A stretch of DNA of 64,000 nucleotides from Odiellus spinosus (GCA_963920705.1 CAWUCO010000207.1:2232001-2296000), one strand, 5' to 3'; counted from the stretch's first letter, positions 38,345 through 53,000 are shown. Notes: generated by a model not told the origin, from the letters alone. Program-made: numbers and translations.

Positions 38345-41054
38345 TTAAGGCAAAATATCGTCATTTTTCGTTTTAAACAATAATAACCACATTTTTCATT
38401 TTTAGCTCAAATAACCTACTTTTTCGTTTTATGCCAAAGTAGCCGCATTTATTATTTTTAGCCCAGAAAACATATTTTTCATTCTTAGCAAAAATCGCTT
38501 AATTTTTGGTTTCTCGACGAGATAACCTAATTTTCATTTTAAGGCAAAATATCGTCATTTTTCGTTTTAAACAATAATAACCACATTTTTCATTTTTAGC
38601 TCAAATAACCTACTTTTTTGTTTTATGCCAAAGTAGCCGCATTTATTATTTTTAGCCCAGAAGACATATTTTTCATTTTTAGCAAAAATCACTTAATTTT
38701 TGGTTTCTAGACGAGATAACCTAATTTTCATTTTAAGGCAAACTATCGTCATTTTTCGTTTTAAACAATAATAACCACATTTTTCATTTTTAGCTCAAAT
38801 AACCTCATTTTCCGATTTAAGCCAAAATAGCCTCATTTATTATTTTTAGCCCAGAAGACATATTTTTCATTTTTAGCAAAAATCACTTAATTTTTGGTTT
38901 CTAGACGAGATAACCTAATTTTCAATTTAAAGCAAAATATCATTTTTCGTTTTAAACAATAATAACCACATTTTTCATTTTTAGCTCAAATAACCTACTT
39001 TTTCGTTTTATGCCAAAGTAGCCGCATTTATTATTTTTAGCCCAGAAGACATATTTTTCATTTCTAGCAAAAATCACTTAATTTTTGGTTTCTAGAAGAG
39101 ATAACCTAATTTTCAATTTAAAGCAAACTATCGTCATTTTTCGTTTTAAACAATATAAACCACATTTTTCATTTTTAGCTCAAATAACCTACTTTTTCGT
39201 TTTATGCCAAAGTAGCCACATTTATTATTTTTAGCACAGAAGACATATTTTTCATTTCTAGCAAAAATCACTTAATTTTTGGTTTCTAGACGAGATAACC
39301 TAATTTTCAATTTAAAGCAAAATATCATCATTTTTCGTTTTAAACAATAATAACCACATTTTTCATTTTTAGCTCAAATAACCTACTTTTTCGTTTTATG
39401 CCAAAGTAGACGCATTTATTATTTTTAGCCCAGAAGACATATTTTTCATTTTTAGCAAAAATCACTTAATTTTTGGTTTCTAGACGAGATAACCTAATTT
39501 TCAATTTAAGGCAAAATATCGTCATTTTTCTTTTTAAACAATAATAACCACAATATTAATTATTAGCTCAAATAACTTACTTTTTCGTTTTAAGCCAAAG
39601 TAGCCACATTTATTATTTTTAGCCCAGAAGACATATTTTTCATTTTTAGCAAAAATCACTTAATTTTTGGTTTCTAGACGAGATAACCTAATTTTCAATT
39701 TAAGGCAAAATATCGTCATTTTTCGTTTTAAACAATAATAACCACATTTTTCATTTTTAGCTCAAATAACCTACTTTTTCGTTTTATGCCAAAGTAGCCG
39801 CATTTATTATTTTTAGCCCAGAAAACATATTTTTCATTCTTAGCAAAAATCGCTTAATTTTTGGTTTCTCGACGAGATAACCTAATTTTCATTTTAAGGC
39901 AAAATATCGTCATTTTTCGTTTTAAACAATAATAACCACATTTTTCATTTTTAGCTCAAATAACCTACTTTTTTGTTTTATGCCAAAGTAGCCGCATTTA
40001 TTATTTTTAGCCCAGAAGACATATTTTTCATTTTTAGCAAAAATCACTTAATTTTTGGTTTCTAGACGAGATAACCTAATTTTCATTTTAAGGCAAACTA
40101 TCGTCATTTTTCGTTTTAAACAATAATAACCACATTTTTCATTTTTAGCTCAAATAACCTCATTTTCCGATTTAAGCCAAAATAGCCTCATTTATTATTT
40201 TTAGCCCAGAAGACATATTTTTCATTTTTAGCAAAAATCACTTAATTTTTGGTTTCTAGACGAGATAACCTAATTTTCAATTTAAAGCAAAATATCATTT
40301 TTCGTTTTAAACAATAATAACCACATTTTTCATTTTTAGCTCAAATAACCTACTTTTTCGTTTTATGCCAAAGTAGCCGCATTTATTATTTTTAGCCCAG
40401 AAGACATATTTTTCATTTCTAGCAAAAATCACTTAATTTTTGGTTTCTAGAAGAGATAACCTAATTTTCAATTTAAAGCAAACTATCGTCATTTTTCGTT
40501 TTAAACAATATAAACCACATTTTTCATTTTTAGCTCAAATAACCTACTTTTTCGTTTTATGCCAAAGTAGCCACATTTATTATTTTTAGCACAGAAGACA
40601 TATTTTTCATTTCTAGCAAAAATCACTTAATTTTTGGTTTCTAGACGAGATAACCTAATTTTCAATTTAAAGCAAAATATCATCATTTTTCGTTTTAAAC
40701 AATAATAACCACATTTTTCATTTTTAGCTCAAATAACCTACTTTTTCGTTTTATGCCAAAGTAGACGCATTTATTATTTTTAGCCCAGAAGACATATTTT
40801 TCATTTTTAGCAAAAATCACTTAATTTTTGGTTTCTAGACGAGATAACCTAATTTTCAATTTAAGGCAAAATATCGTCATTTTTCTTTTTAAACAATAAT
40901 AACCACAATATTAATTATTAGCTCAAATAACTTACTTTTTCGTTTTAAGCCAAAGTAGCCACATTTATTATTTTTAGCCCAGAAGACATATTTTTCATTT
41001 TTAGCAAAAATCACTTAATTTTTGGTTTCTAGACGAGATAACCTAATTTTCAAT
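38345..41054 (+). repeat. Seven-monomer higher-order repeat, exact 1355-bp spacing
   Basis: Two adjacent copies start near 38345 and 39700. Markers repeat at 1355 bp: CCCAGAAAACAT at 38462 and 39817, and CAATATAAACC at 39151 and 40506. Other shared rare variants are TTTTTAGCACAGAAG and AAGTAGACGCATT. It is part of a larger unit: the rare TCCTATTTAAGCC occurs only at 37841 and 41133. Confidence 0.85.
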
Positions 41055-43022
41055 TTAAGGCAAAATATCGTCATTTTTCGTTTTAAACAATAATAACCAC
41101 ATTTTTCATTTTTAGCTCAAATAACCTCATTTTCCTATTTAAGCCAAAATAGCCTCATTTATTATTTTAAGCCCAGAAGACATATTTTTCATTTTTAGCA
41201 AAAATCACATAATTTTTGGTTTCTAGACGAGATAACCTAATTTTCATTTTAAGGCAAAATATCGTCATTTTTCGTTTTAAACAATAATAACCACATTTTT
41301 CATTTTTAGCTCAAATAACCTACTTTTTCGTTTTATGCCAAAGTAGCCGCATTTATTATTTTTAGCCCAGAAGACATATTTTTCATTTTTAGCAAAAATC
41401 ACTTAATTTTTGGTTTCTAGACGAGATAACCTAATTTTCATTTTAAGGCAAAATATCGTCATTTTTCATTTTAAACAATAATAACCACATTTTTCATTTT
41501 TAGCTCAAATAACCTACTTTTTCGTTTTATGCCAAAGTAGCCGCATTTATTATTTTTAGCCCAGAAGACATATTTTTCATTTTTAGCAAAAATCACTTAA
41601 TTTTTGGTTTCTAGACGAGATAACCTAATTTTCATTTTAAGGCAAAATATCGTCATTTTTCGTTTTAAACAATAATAACCACATTTTTCATTTTTAGCTC
41701 AAATAACCTACTTTTTCGTTTTATGCCAAAGTAGCCGCATTTATTATGTTTAGCACAGAAGACATATTTTTCATTTCTAGCAAAAATCACTTAATTTTTG
41801 GTTTCTAGACGAGATAACCTAATTTTCAATTTAAAGCAAAATATCATCATTTTTCGTTTTAAACAATAATAACCACATTTTTCATTTTTAGCTCAAATAA
41901 CCTACTTTTTCGTTTTATGCCAAAGTAGCCGCATTTATTATTTTTAGCCCAGAAGACATATTTTTCATTTTTAGCAAAAATCACTTAATTTTTTGTTTCT
42001 AGACGAGATAACCTAATTTTCAATTTAAGGCAAAATATCGTCATTTTTCTTTTTAAACAATAATAACCACAATATTAATTATTAGCTCAAATAACTTACT
42101 TTTTCGTTTTAAGCCAAAGTAGCCACATTTATTATTTTTAGCCCAGAAGACATATTTTTCATTTTTAGCAAAAATCACTTAATTTTTGGTTTCTAGACGA
42201 GAAAACCTAATTTTTATTTTAAGGCAAAATATCGTCATTTTTCGTTTTAAACAATACTAACCACATTTTTCATTTTTAGCTCAAATAACCTGTTTTTTTT
42301 TAAGCCAAAGTAGCCTCATTTATTATTTCTAGCCCAGAAGATCTATTTTTCATTTTTAGCAAAAATCACTTAATTTTTTGATTCTAGACGAGAAAACCTA
42401 ATTTTTATTTTAAGGCAAAATATCGTCATTTTTTGTTTTAAACAATAATAACCACATTTTTCATTTTTAGCTCAAATAACCTACTTTTTTGTTTTATGCA
42501 AAGTAGCAGCATTTATTATTTTTAGCCCAGAAGACATATTTTTCATTTTTAGCAAAAATCACTTAATTTTTGGTTTCTAGACGAGATAACCCAATTTTCA
42601 TTTTATAGCAAACTATCGTCATTTTTCATTTTAAATAATAATAACCACATTTTTCATTTTTAGCTCAAATAACCTGTTTTTTTTTAAGCCAAAGTAGCCT
42701 CATTTATTATTTCTAGCCCAGAAGATCTATTTTTCATTTTTAGCAAAAATCACTTAATTTTTTGATTCTAGACGAGAAAACCTAATTTTTATTTTAAGGC
42801 AAAGTATCGTCATTTTTTGTTTTAAACAATAATAACCACATTTTTCATTTTTAGCTCAAATAACCTACTTTTTTGTTTTATGCCAAAGTAGCCGCATTTA
42901 TTATTTTTAGCCCAGAAGACATATTTTTCATTTTTAGCAAAAATCACTTAATTTTTTGTTTCTAGACGAGATAACCTAATTTTCATTTTAAGGCAAAATA
43001 TCGTCATTTTTCGTCTTAAACA

Positions 43023-43916
43023 GGTTATTTGAGCTAAAAATGAAAAATGTGGTTATTATTATTTAAAATGAAAAATGACGATAGTTTGCTTTAAAATGAA
43101 AATTTTGTTATCTCGTCTAGAAACCAAAAATTAAGTGATTTTTGCTAGAAATGAAAAATATGTCTTCTGGGCTAAAAATAATAAATGCGGCTACTTTGGC
43201 ATAAAACGAAAAAGTAGGTTATTTGAGCTAAAAATGAAAAATGTGGTTATTATTGTTTAAAACGAAAAATGATATTTTGCTTTAAATTGAAAATTAGGTT
43301 ATCTCGTCTAGAAACCAAAAATTAAGTGATTTTTGCTAAAAATGAAAAATATGTCTTCTGGGCTAAAAATAATAAATGAGGCTATTTTGGCTTAAATCGG
43401 AAAATGAGGTTATTTGAGCTAAAAATGAAAAATGTGGTTATTATTGTTTAAAACGAAAAATGACGATATTTTGCCTTAAAATGAAAATTAGGTTATCTCG
43501 TCTAGAAACCAAAAATTAAGTGATTTTTGCTAAAAATGAAAAATATGTCTTCTGGGCTAAAAATAATAAATGCGGCTACTTTGGCATAAAACAAAAAAGT
43601 ACGTTATTTGAGCTAAAAATGAAAAATGTGGTTATTATTGTTTAAAACGAAAAATGACGATATTTTGCCTTAAAATGAAAATTAGGTTATCTCGTCTAGA
43701 AACAAAAAATTAAGTGATTTTTGCTAAAAATGAAAAATAGATCTTCTGGGCTAAAAATTATAAATGAGGCTACTTTGGCTTAAAACGAAAAAGTAGGTTA
43801 TTTGAGCTAAAAATGAAAAATGTGGTTATTATTGTTTAAAACGAAAAATGACGATAGTTTGCGTTTAAATGAAAATTAGGTTATCTCGTCTAGAAACCAA
43901 AAATTAAGTGATTTTT
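43023..43916 (-). repeat. Inverted satellite block A (894 bp)
   Basis: Orientation switches after CGTCTTAAACA (ending 43022) to GGTTATTTGAGC, the reverse complement of GCTCAAATAACC. It switches back at GATTTTT (ending 43916) followed by TAGCAAAAATC. Its length equals four monomers plus 118 bp. It carries the variant GTTTGCGTTTAAATG near its right end, shared only with blocks B and C. The left junction has a 1-bp overlap (A); the right has up to five T in common. Confidence 0.93.
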
Positions 43917-43970
43917 TAGCAAAAATCACTTAATTTTTGGTTTCTAGACGAGATAACCTAATTTTCATTT
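43867..43970. other. 50-bp-arm palindrome at right switch of block A
   Basis: The left arm 43867-43916 and right arm 43921-43970 are perfect reverse complements separated only by TAGC. The arms include TCGTCTAGAAACC and its complement. Such a short-spaced palindrome could extrude as a hairpin or cruciform. It marks where the array folds back on itself. Confidence 0.92.
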
Positions 43971-45496
43971 TAAGGCAAAATATCGTCATTTTTTGTTTTA
44001 AACAATAATAACCACATTTTTCATTTTTAGCTCAAATAATCTACTTTTTTGTTTTAAGCCAAAGTAGCCTCATTAATTATTTTTAGCCCAGAAGATCTAT
44101 TTTTCATTTTTAGCAAAAATCACTTAATTTTTTGTTTTTAGACGAGATAACCTAATTTTCAATTTAAGGCAAAATATCGTCATTTTATTTTTTAAACAAT
44201 AATAACCACAATATTAATTATTAGCTCAAATAACTTACTTTTTCGTTTTAAGCCAAAGTAGCCACATTTATTATTTTTAGCCCAGAAGACATATTTTTCA
44301 TTTTTAGCAAAAATCACTTAATTTTTGGTTTCTAGACGAGATAATCTAATTTTCATTTTAAGGCAAAATATCGTCATTTTTCGTTTTAAACAATAATAAC
44401 CACATTTTTCATTTTTAGGTCAAATAACCTACTTTTTCGTTTTATGCCAAAGTAGCCGCATTTATTATTTTAAGCCCAGAAGACATATTTTTCATTTTTA
44501 GCAAAAATCACTTAATTTTTGGTTTCTAGACGAGATAACCTAATTTTCATTTTAAGGCAAACTATCGTCATTTTTCGTTTTAAACAATAATAACCACATT
44601 TTTCATTTTTAGCTCAAATAACCTACTTTTTCGTTTTATGCCAAAGTAGCCTCATTAATTATTTTTAGCCCAGAAGATCTATTTTTCATTTTTAGCAAAA
44701 ATCACTTAATTTTTGGTTTTTAGACGAGATAACCTAATTTTCAATTTAAGGCAAAATATCGTCATTTTTCTTTTTAAACAATAATAACCACAATATTAAT
44801 TATTAGCTAAAATAACTTACTTTTTCGTTTTAAGCCAAAGTAGCCACATTTATTATTTTTAGCCCAGAAGACATATTTTTCATTTTTAGCAAAAATCACT
44901 TAATTTTTGGTTTCTAGACGAGATAACCTAATTTTCATTTTAAGGCAAACTATCGTCACTTTTTCGTTTTAAGCCAAAGTAGCCACATTTATTATTTTTA
45001 GCCCAGAAGACATATTTTTCATTTTTAGCAAAAATCACTTAATTTTTGGTTTCTAGACGAGATAACCTAATTTTCATTTTAAGGCAAAATATCGTCATTT
45101 TTCGTTTTAAACAATACTAACCACATTTTTCATTTTTAGCTCAAATAACCTGTTTTTTTTAAGCCAAAGTAGCCTCATTTATTATTTCTAGCCCAGAAGA
45201 TCTATTTTTCATTTTTAGCAAAAATCACTTAATTTTTTGATTCTAGACGAGAAAACCTAATTTTTATTTTAAGGCAAAATATCGTCATTTTTTGTTTTAA
45301 ACAATAATAACCACATTTTTCATTTTTAGCTCAAATAACCTACTTTTTTGTTTTATGCAAAGTAGCAGCATTTATTATTTTTAGCCCAGAAGACATATTT
45401 TTCATTTTTAGCAAAAATCACTTAATTTTTTGATTCTAGACGAGATAACCTAATTTTCATTTTAAGGCAAAATATCGTCATTTTTCGTCTTAAACA
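43917..45496 (+). repeat. Forward satellite between inverted blocks A and B
   Basis: About eight forward monomers. They include two of the ACAATATTAATTATTAG class (near 44209 and 44790) and one monomer cut short at 44959, where GTCA joins CTTTTTCG and 55 bp (two subunits) are missing. It ends in CGTCTTAAACA at the switch to block B. No gene is visible. Confidence 0.95.
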
Positions 45497-46972
45497 GGTT
45501 ATTTGAGCTAAAAATGAAAAATGTGGTTATTATTATTTAAAATGAAAAATGACGATAGTTTGCTTTAAATTGAAAATTAGGTTATCTCGTCTAGAAACCA
45601 AAAATTAAGTGATTTTTGCTAGAAATGAAAAATATGTCTTCTGGGCTAAAAATAATAAATGCGGCTACTTTGGCATAAAACGAAAAAGTAGGTTATTTGA
45701 GCTAAAAATGAAAAATGTGGTTATTATTGTTTAAAACGAAAAATGATATTTTGCTTTAAATTGAAAATTAGGTTATCTCGTCTAGAAACCAAAAATTAAG
45801 TGATTTTTGCTAAAAATGAAAAATATGTCTTCTGGGCTAAAAATAATAAATGCGGCTACTTTGGCATAAAACAAAAAAGTAGGTTATTTGAGCTAAAAAT
45901 GAAAAATGTGGTTATTATTGTTTAAAACGAAAAATGACGATATTTTGCCTTAAAATGAAAATTAGGTTATCTCGTCTAGAAACCAAAAATTAAGTGATTT
46001 TTGCTAAAAATGAAAAATATGTCTTCTGGGCTAAAAATAATAAATGCGGCTACTTTGGCATAAAACGAAAAAGTAGGTTATTTGAGCTAAAAATGAAAAA
46101 TGTGGTTATTATTGTTTAAAATGAAAAATGACGATATTTTGCCTTAAAATGAAAATTAGGTTATCTCGTCTAGAAACCAAAAATTAAGTGATTTTTGCTA
46201 AAAATGAAAAATATGTCTTCTGGGCTAAAAATAATAAATGCGGCTACTTTGGCATAAAACGAAAAAGTAGGTTATTTGAGCTAAAAATGAAAAATGTGGT
46301 TATTATTGTTTAAAACGAAAAATGACGATATTTTGCCTTAAAATGAAAATTAGGTTATCTCGTCTAGAAACCAAAAATTAAGTGATTTTTGCTAAAAATG
46401 AAAAATATGTCTTCTGGGCTAAAAATAATAAATGAGGCTATTTTGGCTTAAATCGGAAAATGAGGTTATTTGAGCTAAAAATGAAAAATGTGGTTATTAT
46501 TGTTTAAAACGAAAAATGACGATAGTTTGCCTTAAAATGAAAATTAGGTTATCTCGTCTAGAAACCAAAAATTAAGTGATTTTTGCTAAAAATGAAAAAT
46601 ATGTCTTCTGGGCTAAAAATAATAAATGCGGCTACTTTGGCTTAAAACGAAAAAGTAGGTTATTTGAGCTAAAAATGAAAAATGTGGTTATTATTGTTTA
46701 AAACGAAAAATGACGATATTTTGCCTTAAAATTAAAATTAGGTTATCTCGTCCAGAAACAAAAAATTAAGTGATTTTTGCTAAAAATGAAAAATAGATCT
46801 TCTGGGCTAAAAATTATAAATGAGGCTACTTTGGCTTAAAACGAAAAAGTAGGTTATTTGAGCTAAAAATGAAAAATGTGGTTATTATTGTTTAAAACGA
46901 AAAATGACGATAGTTTGCGTTTAAATGAAAATTAGGTTATCTCGTCTAGAAACCAAAAATTAAGTGATTTTT
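45497..46972 (-). repeat. Inverted satellite block B (1476 bp)
   Basis: It has the same two breakpoints as block A: CGTCTTAAACA joined to GGTTATTTGAGC on the left, and GATTTTT joined to TAGCAAAAATC on the right. It is exactly 582 bp (3 x 194) longer than block A. It contains CTCGTCCAGAAAC, AAAATTAAAATT and AAATTATAAATGAGG, which in reverse complement match forward satellite at about 19420-19520. Confidence 0.93.
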
Positions 46973-47026
46973 TAGCAAAAATCACTTAATTTTTGGTTTC
47001 TAGACGAGATAACCTAATTTTCATTT
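46923..47026. other. 50-bp-arm palindrome at right switch of block B
   Basis: Arms 46923-46972 and 46977-47026 are perfect reverse complements around TAGC. This is the same structure as at block A. Confidence 0.92.
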
Positions 47027-50000
47027 TAAGGCAAAATATCGTCATTTTTCGTTTTAAACAATAATAACCACATTTTTCATTTTTAGCTCAAATAACCTAC
47101 TTTTTCGTTTTATGCCAAAGTAGCCGCATTTATTATTTTAAGCCCAGAAGACATATTTTTCATTTTTAGCAAAAATCACTTAATTTTTGGTTTCTAGACG
47201 AGATAACCTAATTTTCATTTTAAGGCAAACTATCGTCATTTTTCGTTTTAAACAATAATAACCACATTTTTCATTTTTAGCTCAAATAACCTACTTTTTC
47301 GTTTTATGCCAAAGTAGCCTCATTAATTATTTTTAGCCCAGAAGATCTATTTTTCATTTTTAGCAAAAATCACTTAATTTTTGGTTTTTAGACGAGATAA
47401 CCTAATTTTCAATTTAAGGCAAAATATCGTCATTTTTCTTTTTAAACAATAATAACCACAATATTAATTATTAGCTAAAATAACTTACTTTTTCGTTTTA
47501 AGCCAAAGTAGCCACATTTATTATTTTTAGCCCAGAAGACATATTTTTCATTTTTAGCAAAAATCACTTAATTTTTGGTTTCTAGACGAGATAACCTAAT
47601 TTTCATTTTAAGGCAAACTATCGTCATTTTTCGTTTTAAACAATAATAACCACATTTTTCATTTTTAGCTCAAATAACCTACTTTTTCGTTTTATGCCAA
47701 AGTAGCCACTTTTATTATTTTTAGCCCAGAAGACATATTTTTCATTTTTAGCAAAAATCACTTTATTTTTGGTTTCTCGACGAGATAACCTAATTTTCAT
47801 TTTAAGGCAAAATATCGTCATTTTTCGTTTTAAACAATAATAACCACATTTTTCATTTTTAGCTCAAATAACCTAATTTTGTTTTAAGCCAAAGTAGCCT
47901 CATTAATTATTTTTAGCCCAGAAGATCTATTTTTCATTTTTAGCAAAAATCACTTAATTTTTGGTTTTTAGACGAGATAACCTAATTTTCAATTTAAGGC
48001 AAAATATCGTCTTTTTTCTTTTTAAACAATAATAACCACAATATTAATTATTAGCTAAAATAACTTACTTTTTCGTTTTAAGCCAAAGTAGCCACATTTA
48101 TTATTTTTAGCCCAGAAGACATATTTTTCATTTTTAGCAAAAATCACTTAATTTTTGGTTTCTAGACGAGATAACCTAATTTTCATTTTAAGGCAAACTA
48201 TCGTCATTTTTCGTTTTAAACAATAATAACCACATTTTTCATTTTTAGCTCAAATAACCTACTTTTTCGTTTTATGCCAAAGTAGCCACTTTTATTATTT
48301 TTAGCCCAGAAGACATATTTTTCATTTTTAGCAAAAATCACATTATTTTTGGTTTCTCGACGAGATAACCTAATTTTCATTTTAAGGCAAAATATCGTCA
48401 TTTTTCGTTTTAAACAATAATAACCACATTTTTCATTTTTAGCTCAAATAACCTAATTTTGTTTTAAGCTAAAGTAGCCTCATTAATTATTTTTAGCCCA
48501 GAAGATCTATTTTTCATTTTTAGCAAAAATCACTTAATTTTTGGTTTTTAGACGAGATAACCTAATTTTCAATTTAAGGCAAAATATCGTCTTTTTTCTT
48601 TTTAAACAATAATAACCACAATATTAATTATTAGCTCAAATAACTTACTTTTTCGTTTTAAGCCAAAGTAGCCACATTTATTATTTTTAGCCCAGAAGAC
48701 ATATTTTTCATTTTTAGCAAAAATCACTTAATTTTTGGTTTCTAGACGAGATAACCTAATTTTCATTTTAAGGCAAAATATCGTCATTTTTCGTTTTAAA
48801 CAATAATAACCACATTTTTCATTTTTAGGTCAAATAACCTACTTTTTCGTTTTATGCCAAAGTAGCCACATTTATTATTTTTAGCCCAGAAGACATATTT
48901 TTCATTTTTAGCAAAAATCACTTAATTTTTGGTTTCTAGACGAGATAACCTAATTTTCATTTTAAAGCAAACTATCTTCATTTTTCATTTTGAATAATAA
49001 TAACCACATTTTTCATTTTTAGCTCAAATAACCTACTTTTTCGTTTTATGCAAAAGTAGCCGCATTTATTATTTTTAGCCCAGATGACATATTTTTCATT
49101 TCTAGCAAAAATCACTTAATTTTTGGTTTCTAGACGAGATAACCTAATTTTCATTTTAAAGCAAACTATCGTCATTTTTCATTTTAAATAATAATAACCA
49201 CATTTTTCATTTTTAGCTCAAATAACCTACTTTTTCGTTTTATGCCAAAGTAGCCACATTTATTATTTTTAGCCCAGAAGACATATTTTTCATTTTTAGC
49301 AAAAATCACTTAATTTTTGGTTTCTAGACGAGATAACCTAATTTTCATTTTAAGGCAAAATATCGTCATTTTTCGTTTTAAACAATAATAACCACATTTT
49401 TCATTTTTAGCTCAAATAACCTACTTTTTCGTTTTATGCCAAAGTAGCCGCATTAATTATTTTTAGCCCAGAAGATCTATTTTTCATTTTTATCAAAAAT
49501 CACTTAATTTTTGGATTCTAGACGAGATAACCTAATTTTCATTTTAAGGCAAAATATCGTCATTTTTCGTTTTAAACAATAATAACCACATTTTTCATTT
49601 TTAGCTCAAATAACCTACTTTTTCGTTTTATGCCAAAGTAGCCGCATTTATTATTTTTAGCCCAGAAAACATATTTTTCATTCTTAGCAAAAATCGCTTA
49701 ATTTTTGGTTTCTCGACGAGATAACCTTATTTTCATTTTAAGGCAAAATATCGTCATTTTTCGTTTTAAACAATAATAACCACATTTTTCATTTTTAGCT
49801 CAAATAACCTACTTTTTTGTTTTAAGCCAAAGTAGCCTTATTAATTATTTTTAGCCCAGAAGATCTATTTTTCATTTTTATCAAAAATCACTTAATTTTT
49901 GGTTTTTAGACGAGATAACCTAATTTTCAATTTAAGGCAAAATATCGTCATTTTTCTTTTTAAACAATAATAACCACAATATTAATTATTAGCTCAAATA

Positions 50001-53000
50001 ACTTACTTTTTCGTTTTAAGCCAAAGTAGCGACATTTATTATTTTTAGCCCAGAAGACATATTTTTCATTTTTAGCAAAAATCACTTAATTTTTGGTTTC
50101 TAGACGAGATAACCTAATTTTCATTTTAAAGCAAACTATCGTCATTTTTCATTTTAAATAATAATAACCACATTTTTCATTTTTAGCTCAAATAACCTAC
50201 TTTTTCGTTTTATGCCAAAGTAGCCACATTTATTATTTTTAGCCAAGAAGACATATTTTTCATTTTTAGCAAAAATCACTTTATTTTTGGTTTCTAGACG
50301 AGATAACCTAATTTTCATTTTAAGGCAAAATATCGTCATTTTTCGTTTTAAACAATAATAACCACATTTTTCATTTTTAGGTCAAATAACCTACTTTTTC
50401 GTTTTATGCCAAAGTAGCCGCATTTATTATTTTAAGCCCAGAAGACATATTTTTCATTTTTAGCAAAAATCACTTAATTTTTGGTTTCTAGACGAGATAA
50501 CCTAATTTTCATTTTAAGGCAAACTATCGTCATTTTTCGTTTTAAACAATAATAACCACATTTTTCATTTTTAGCTCAAATAACCTACTTTTTCGTTTTA
50601 TGCCAAAGTAGCCACTTTTATTATTTTTGGCCCAGAAGACATATTTTTCATTTTTAGCAAAAATCACTTTATTTTTGGTTTCTCGACGAGATAACCTAAT
50701 TTTCATTTTAAGGCAAAATATCGTCATTTTTCGTTTTAAACAATAATAACCACATTTTTCATTTTTAGCTCAAATAACCTAATTTTGTTTTAAGCCAAAG
50801 TAGCCTCATTAATTATTTTTAGCCCAGAAGATCTATTTTTCATTTTTAGCAAAAATCACTTAATTTTTGGTTTTTAGACGAGATAACCTAATTTTCAATT
50901 TAAGGCAAAATATCGTCATTTTTCTTTTTAAACAATAATAACCACAATATTAATTATTAGCTCAAATAACTTACTTTTTCGTTTTAAGCCAAAGTAGCCA
51001 CATTTATTATTTTTAGCCCAGAAGACATATTTTTCATTTTTAGCAAAAATCACTTAATTTTTGGTTTCTAGACGAGATAACCTAATTTTCATTTTATGGC
51101 AAAATATCGTCATTTTTCGTTTTAAACAATAATAACCACATTTTTCATTTTTAGGTCAAATAACCTACTTTTTCGTTTTATGCCAAAGTAGCCACATTTA
51201 TTATTTTTAGCACAGAAGACGTATTTTTCATTTTTAGCAAAAATCACTTTATTTTTGGTTTCTAGACGAGATAACCTAATTTTCATTTTAAAGCAAACTA
51301 TAGTCATTTTTAATTTTAAATAATAATAACCACATTTTTCATTTTTAGCTCAAATAACCTACTTTTTCGTTTTATGCCAAAGTAGCCGCATTTATTATTT
51401 TTAGCCCAGATGACATATTTTTCATTTCTAGCAAAAATCACTTAATTTTTGGTTTCTAGACGAGATAACCTAATTTTCATTTTAAAGCAAACTATCGTCA
51501 TTTTTCATTTTAAATAATAATAACCACATTTTTCATTTTTAGCTCAAATAACCTACTTTTTCGTTTTATGCCAAAGTAGCCGCATTTATTATTTTTAGCC
51601 CAGATGACATATTTTTCATTTCTAGCAAAAATCACTTAATTTTTGGTTTCTGGACGAGATAACCTAATTTTCAATTTAAAGCAAAATATCATCATTTTTC
51701 GTTTTAAACAATAATAACCACATTTTTCATTTTTAGCTCAAATAACCTACTTTTTCGTTTTATGCCAAAGTAGCCGCATTTATTATTTTTAGCCCAGATG
51801 ACATATTTTTCATTTCTAGCAAAAATCACTTAATTTTTGGTTTCTAGACGAGATAACCTAATTTTCAATTTAAAGCAAAATATCATCATTTTTCGTTTTA
51901 AACAATAATAACCACATTTTTCATTTTTAGCTCAAATAACCTACTTTTTCGTTTTATGCCAAAGTAGCCGCATTTATTATTTTTAGCCCAGAAGACATAT
52001 TTTTCATTTTTAGCAAAAATCACTTAATTTTTTGGTTTCTAGACGAGATAACCTAATTTTCAATTTAAAGCAAAATATCATCATTTTTCGTTTTAAACAA
52101 TAATAACCACATTTTTCATTTTTAGCTCAAATAACCTACTTTTTCGTTTTATGCCAAAGTAGCCGCATTTATTATTTTTAGCCCAGAAGACATATTTTTC
52201 ATTTTTAGCAAAAATCACTTAATTTTTTGGTTTCTAGACGAGATAACCTAATTTTCATTTTAAGGCAAAATATCGTCATTTTTCGCTTTAAACAATAATA
52301 ACCACATTTTTCATTTTTAGGTCAAATAACCTACTTTTTCGTTTTATGCCAAAGTAGCCGCATTTATTATTTTAAGCCCAGAAGACATATTTTTCATTTT
52401 TAGCAAAAATCACTTAATTTTTGGTTTCTAGACGAGATAACCTAATTTTCATTTTAAGGCAAACTATCGTCATTTTTCGTTTTAAACAATAATAACCACA
52501 TTTTTCATTTTTAGCTCAAATAACCTACTTTTTCGTTTTATGCCAAAGTAGCCTCATTAATTATTTTTAGCCCAGAAGATCTATTTTTCATTTTTAGCAA
52601 AAATCACTTAATTTTTGGTTTTTAGACGAGATAACCTAATTTTCAATTTAAGGCAAAATATCGTCATTTTTCTTTTTAAACAATAATAACCACAATATTA
52701 ATTATTAGCTAAAATAACTTACTTTTTCGTTTTAAGCCAAAGTAGCCACATTTATTATTTTTAGCCCAGAAGACATATTTTTCATTTTTAGCAAAAATCA
52801 CTTAATTTTTGGTTTCTAGACGAGATAACCTAATTTTCATTTTAAGGCAAACTATCGTCACTTTTTCGTTTTAAGCCAAAGTAGCCACATTTATTATTTT
52901 TAGCCCAGAAGACATATTTTTCATTTTTAGCAAAAATCACTTAATTTTTGGTTTCTAGACGAGATAGCCTAATTTTCATTTTAAGGCAAAATATCGTCAT

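Larger units (their letters stand above)
30571..43022 (+). repeat. 194-bp satellite array, second forward block
   Basis: Satellite resumes at ATTTTTCATTTTTAGC, in phase with the monomer broken at 26800, and runs forward to the first orientation switch. It includes a 1937-bp ten-monomer repeat, a 1355-bp seven-monomer repeat, and a segment closely matching 9.2-11.2 kb of the left block. One monomer near 31704 has lost 27 bp, about one subunit. No gene is visible. Confidence 0.97.

Noticed and set aside
43023..43916. Orientation switch as a pure assembly or chimeric-read error
   Set aside because: The same two junctions recur at three places with different flanks and lengths differing by whole monomers, which a random chimera would not produce. 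Raw reads should still be checked.
47636..47821. Repeated 61-codon reverse-strand open frames (also at 18584, 20513, 48216, 50154, 50542, 51122, 55732, 58640 and 60581) giving similar Lys-rich peptides
   Set aside because: Each is one satellite monomer read backwards. Only monomers that happen to lack stop-creating variants are open, the 194-bp period is not a multiple of three, and no promoter, ribosome or splice context is visible. The peptide's inner repetition simply mirrors the 28-bp subunits.
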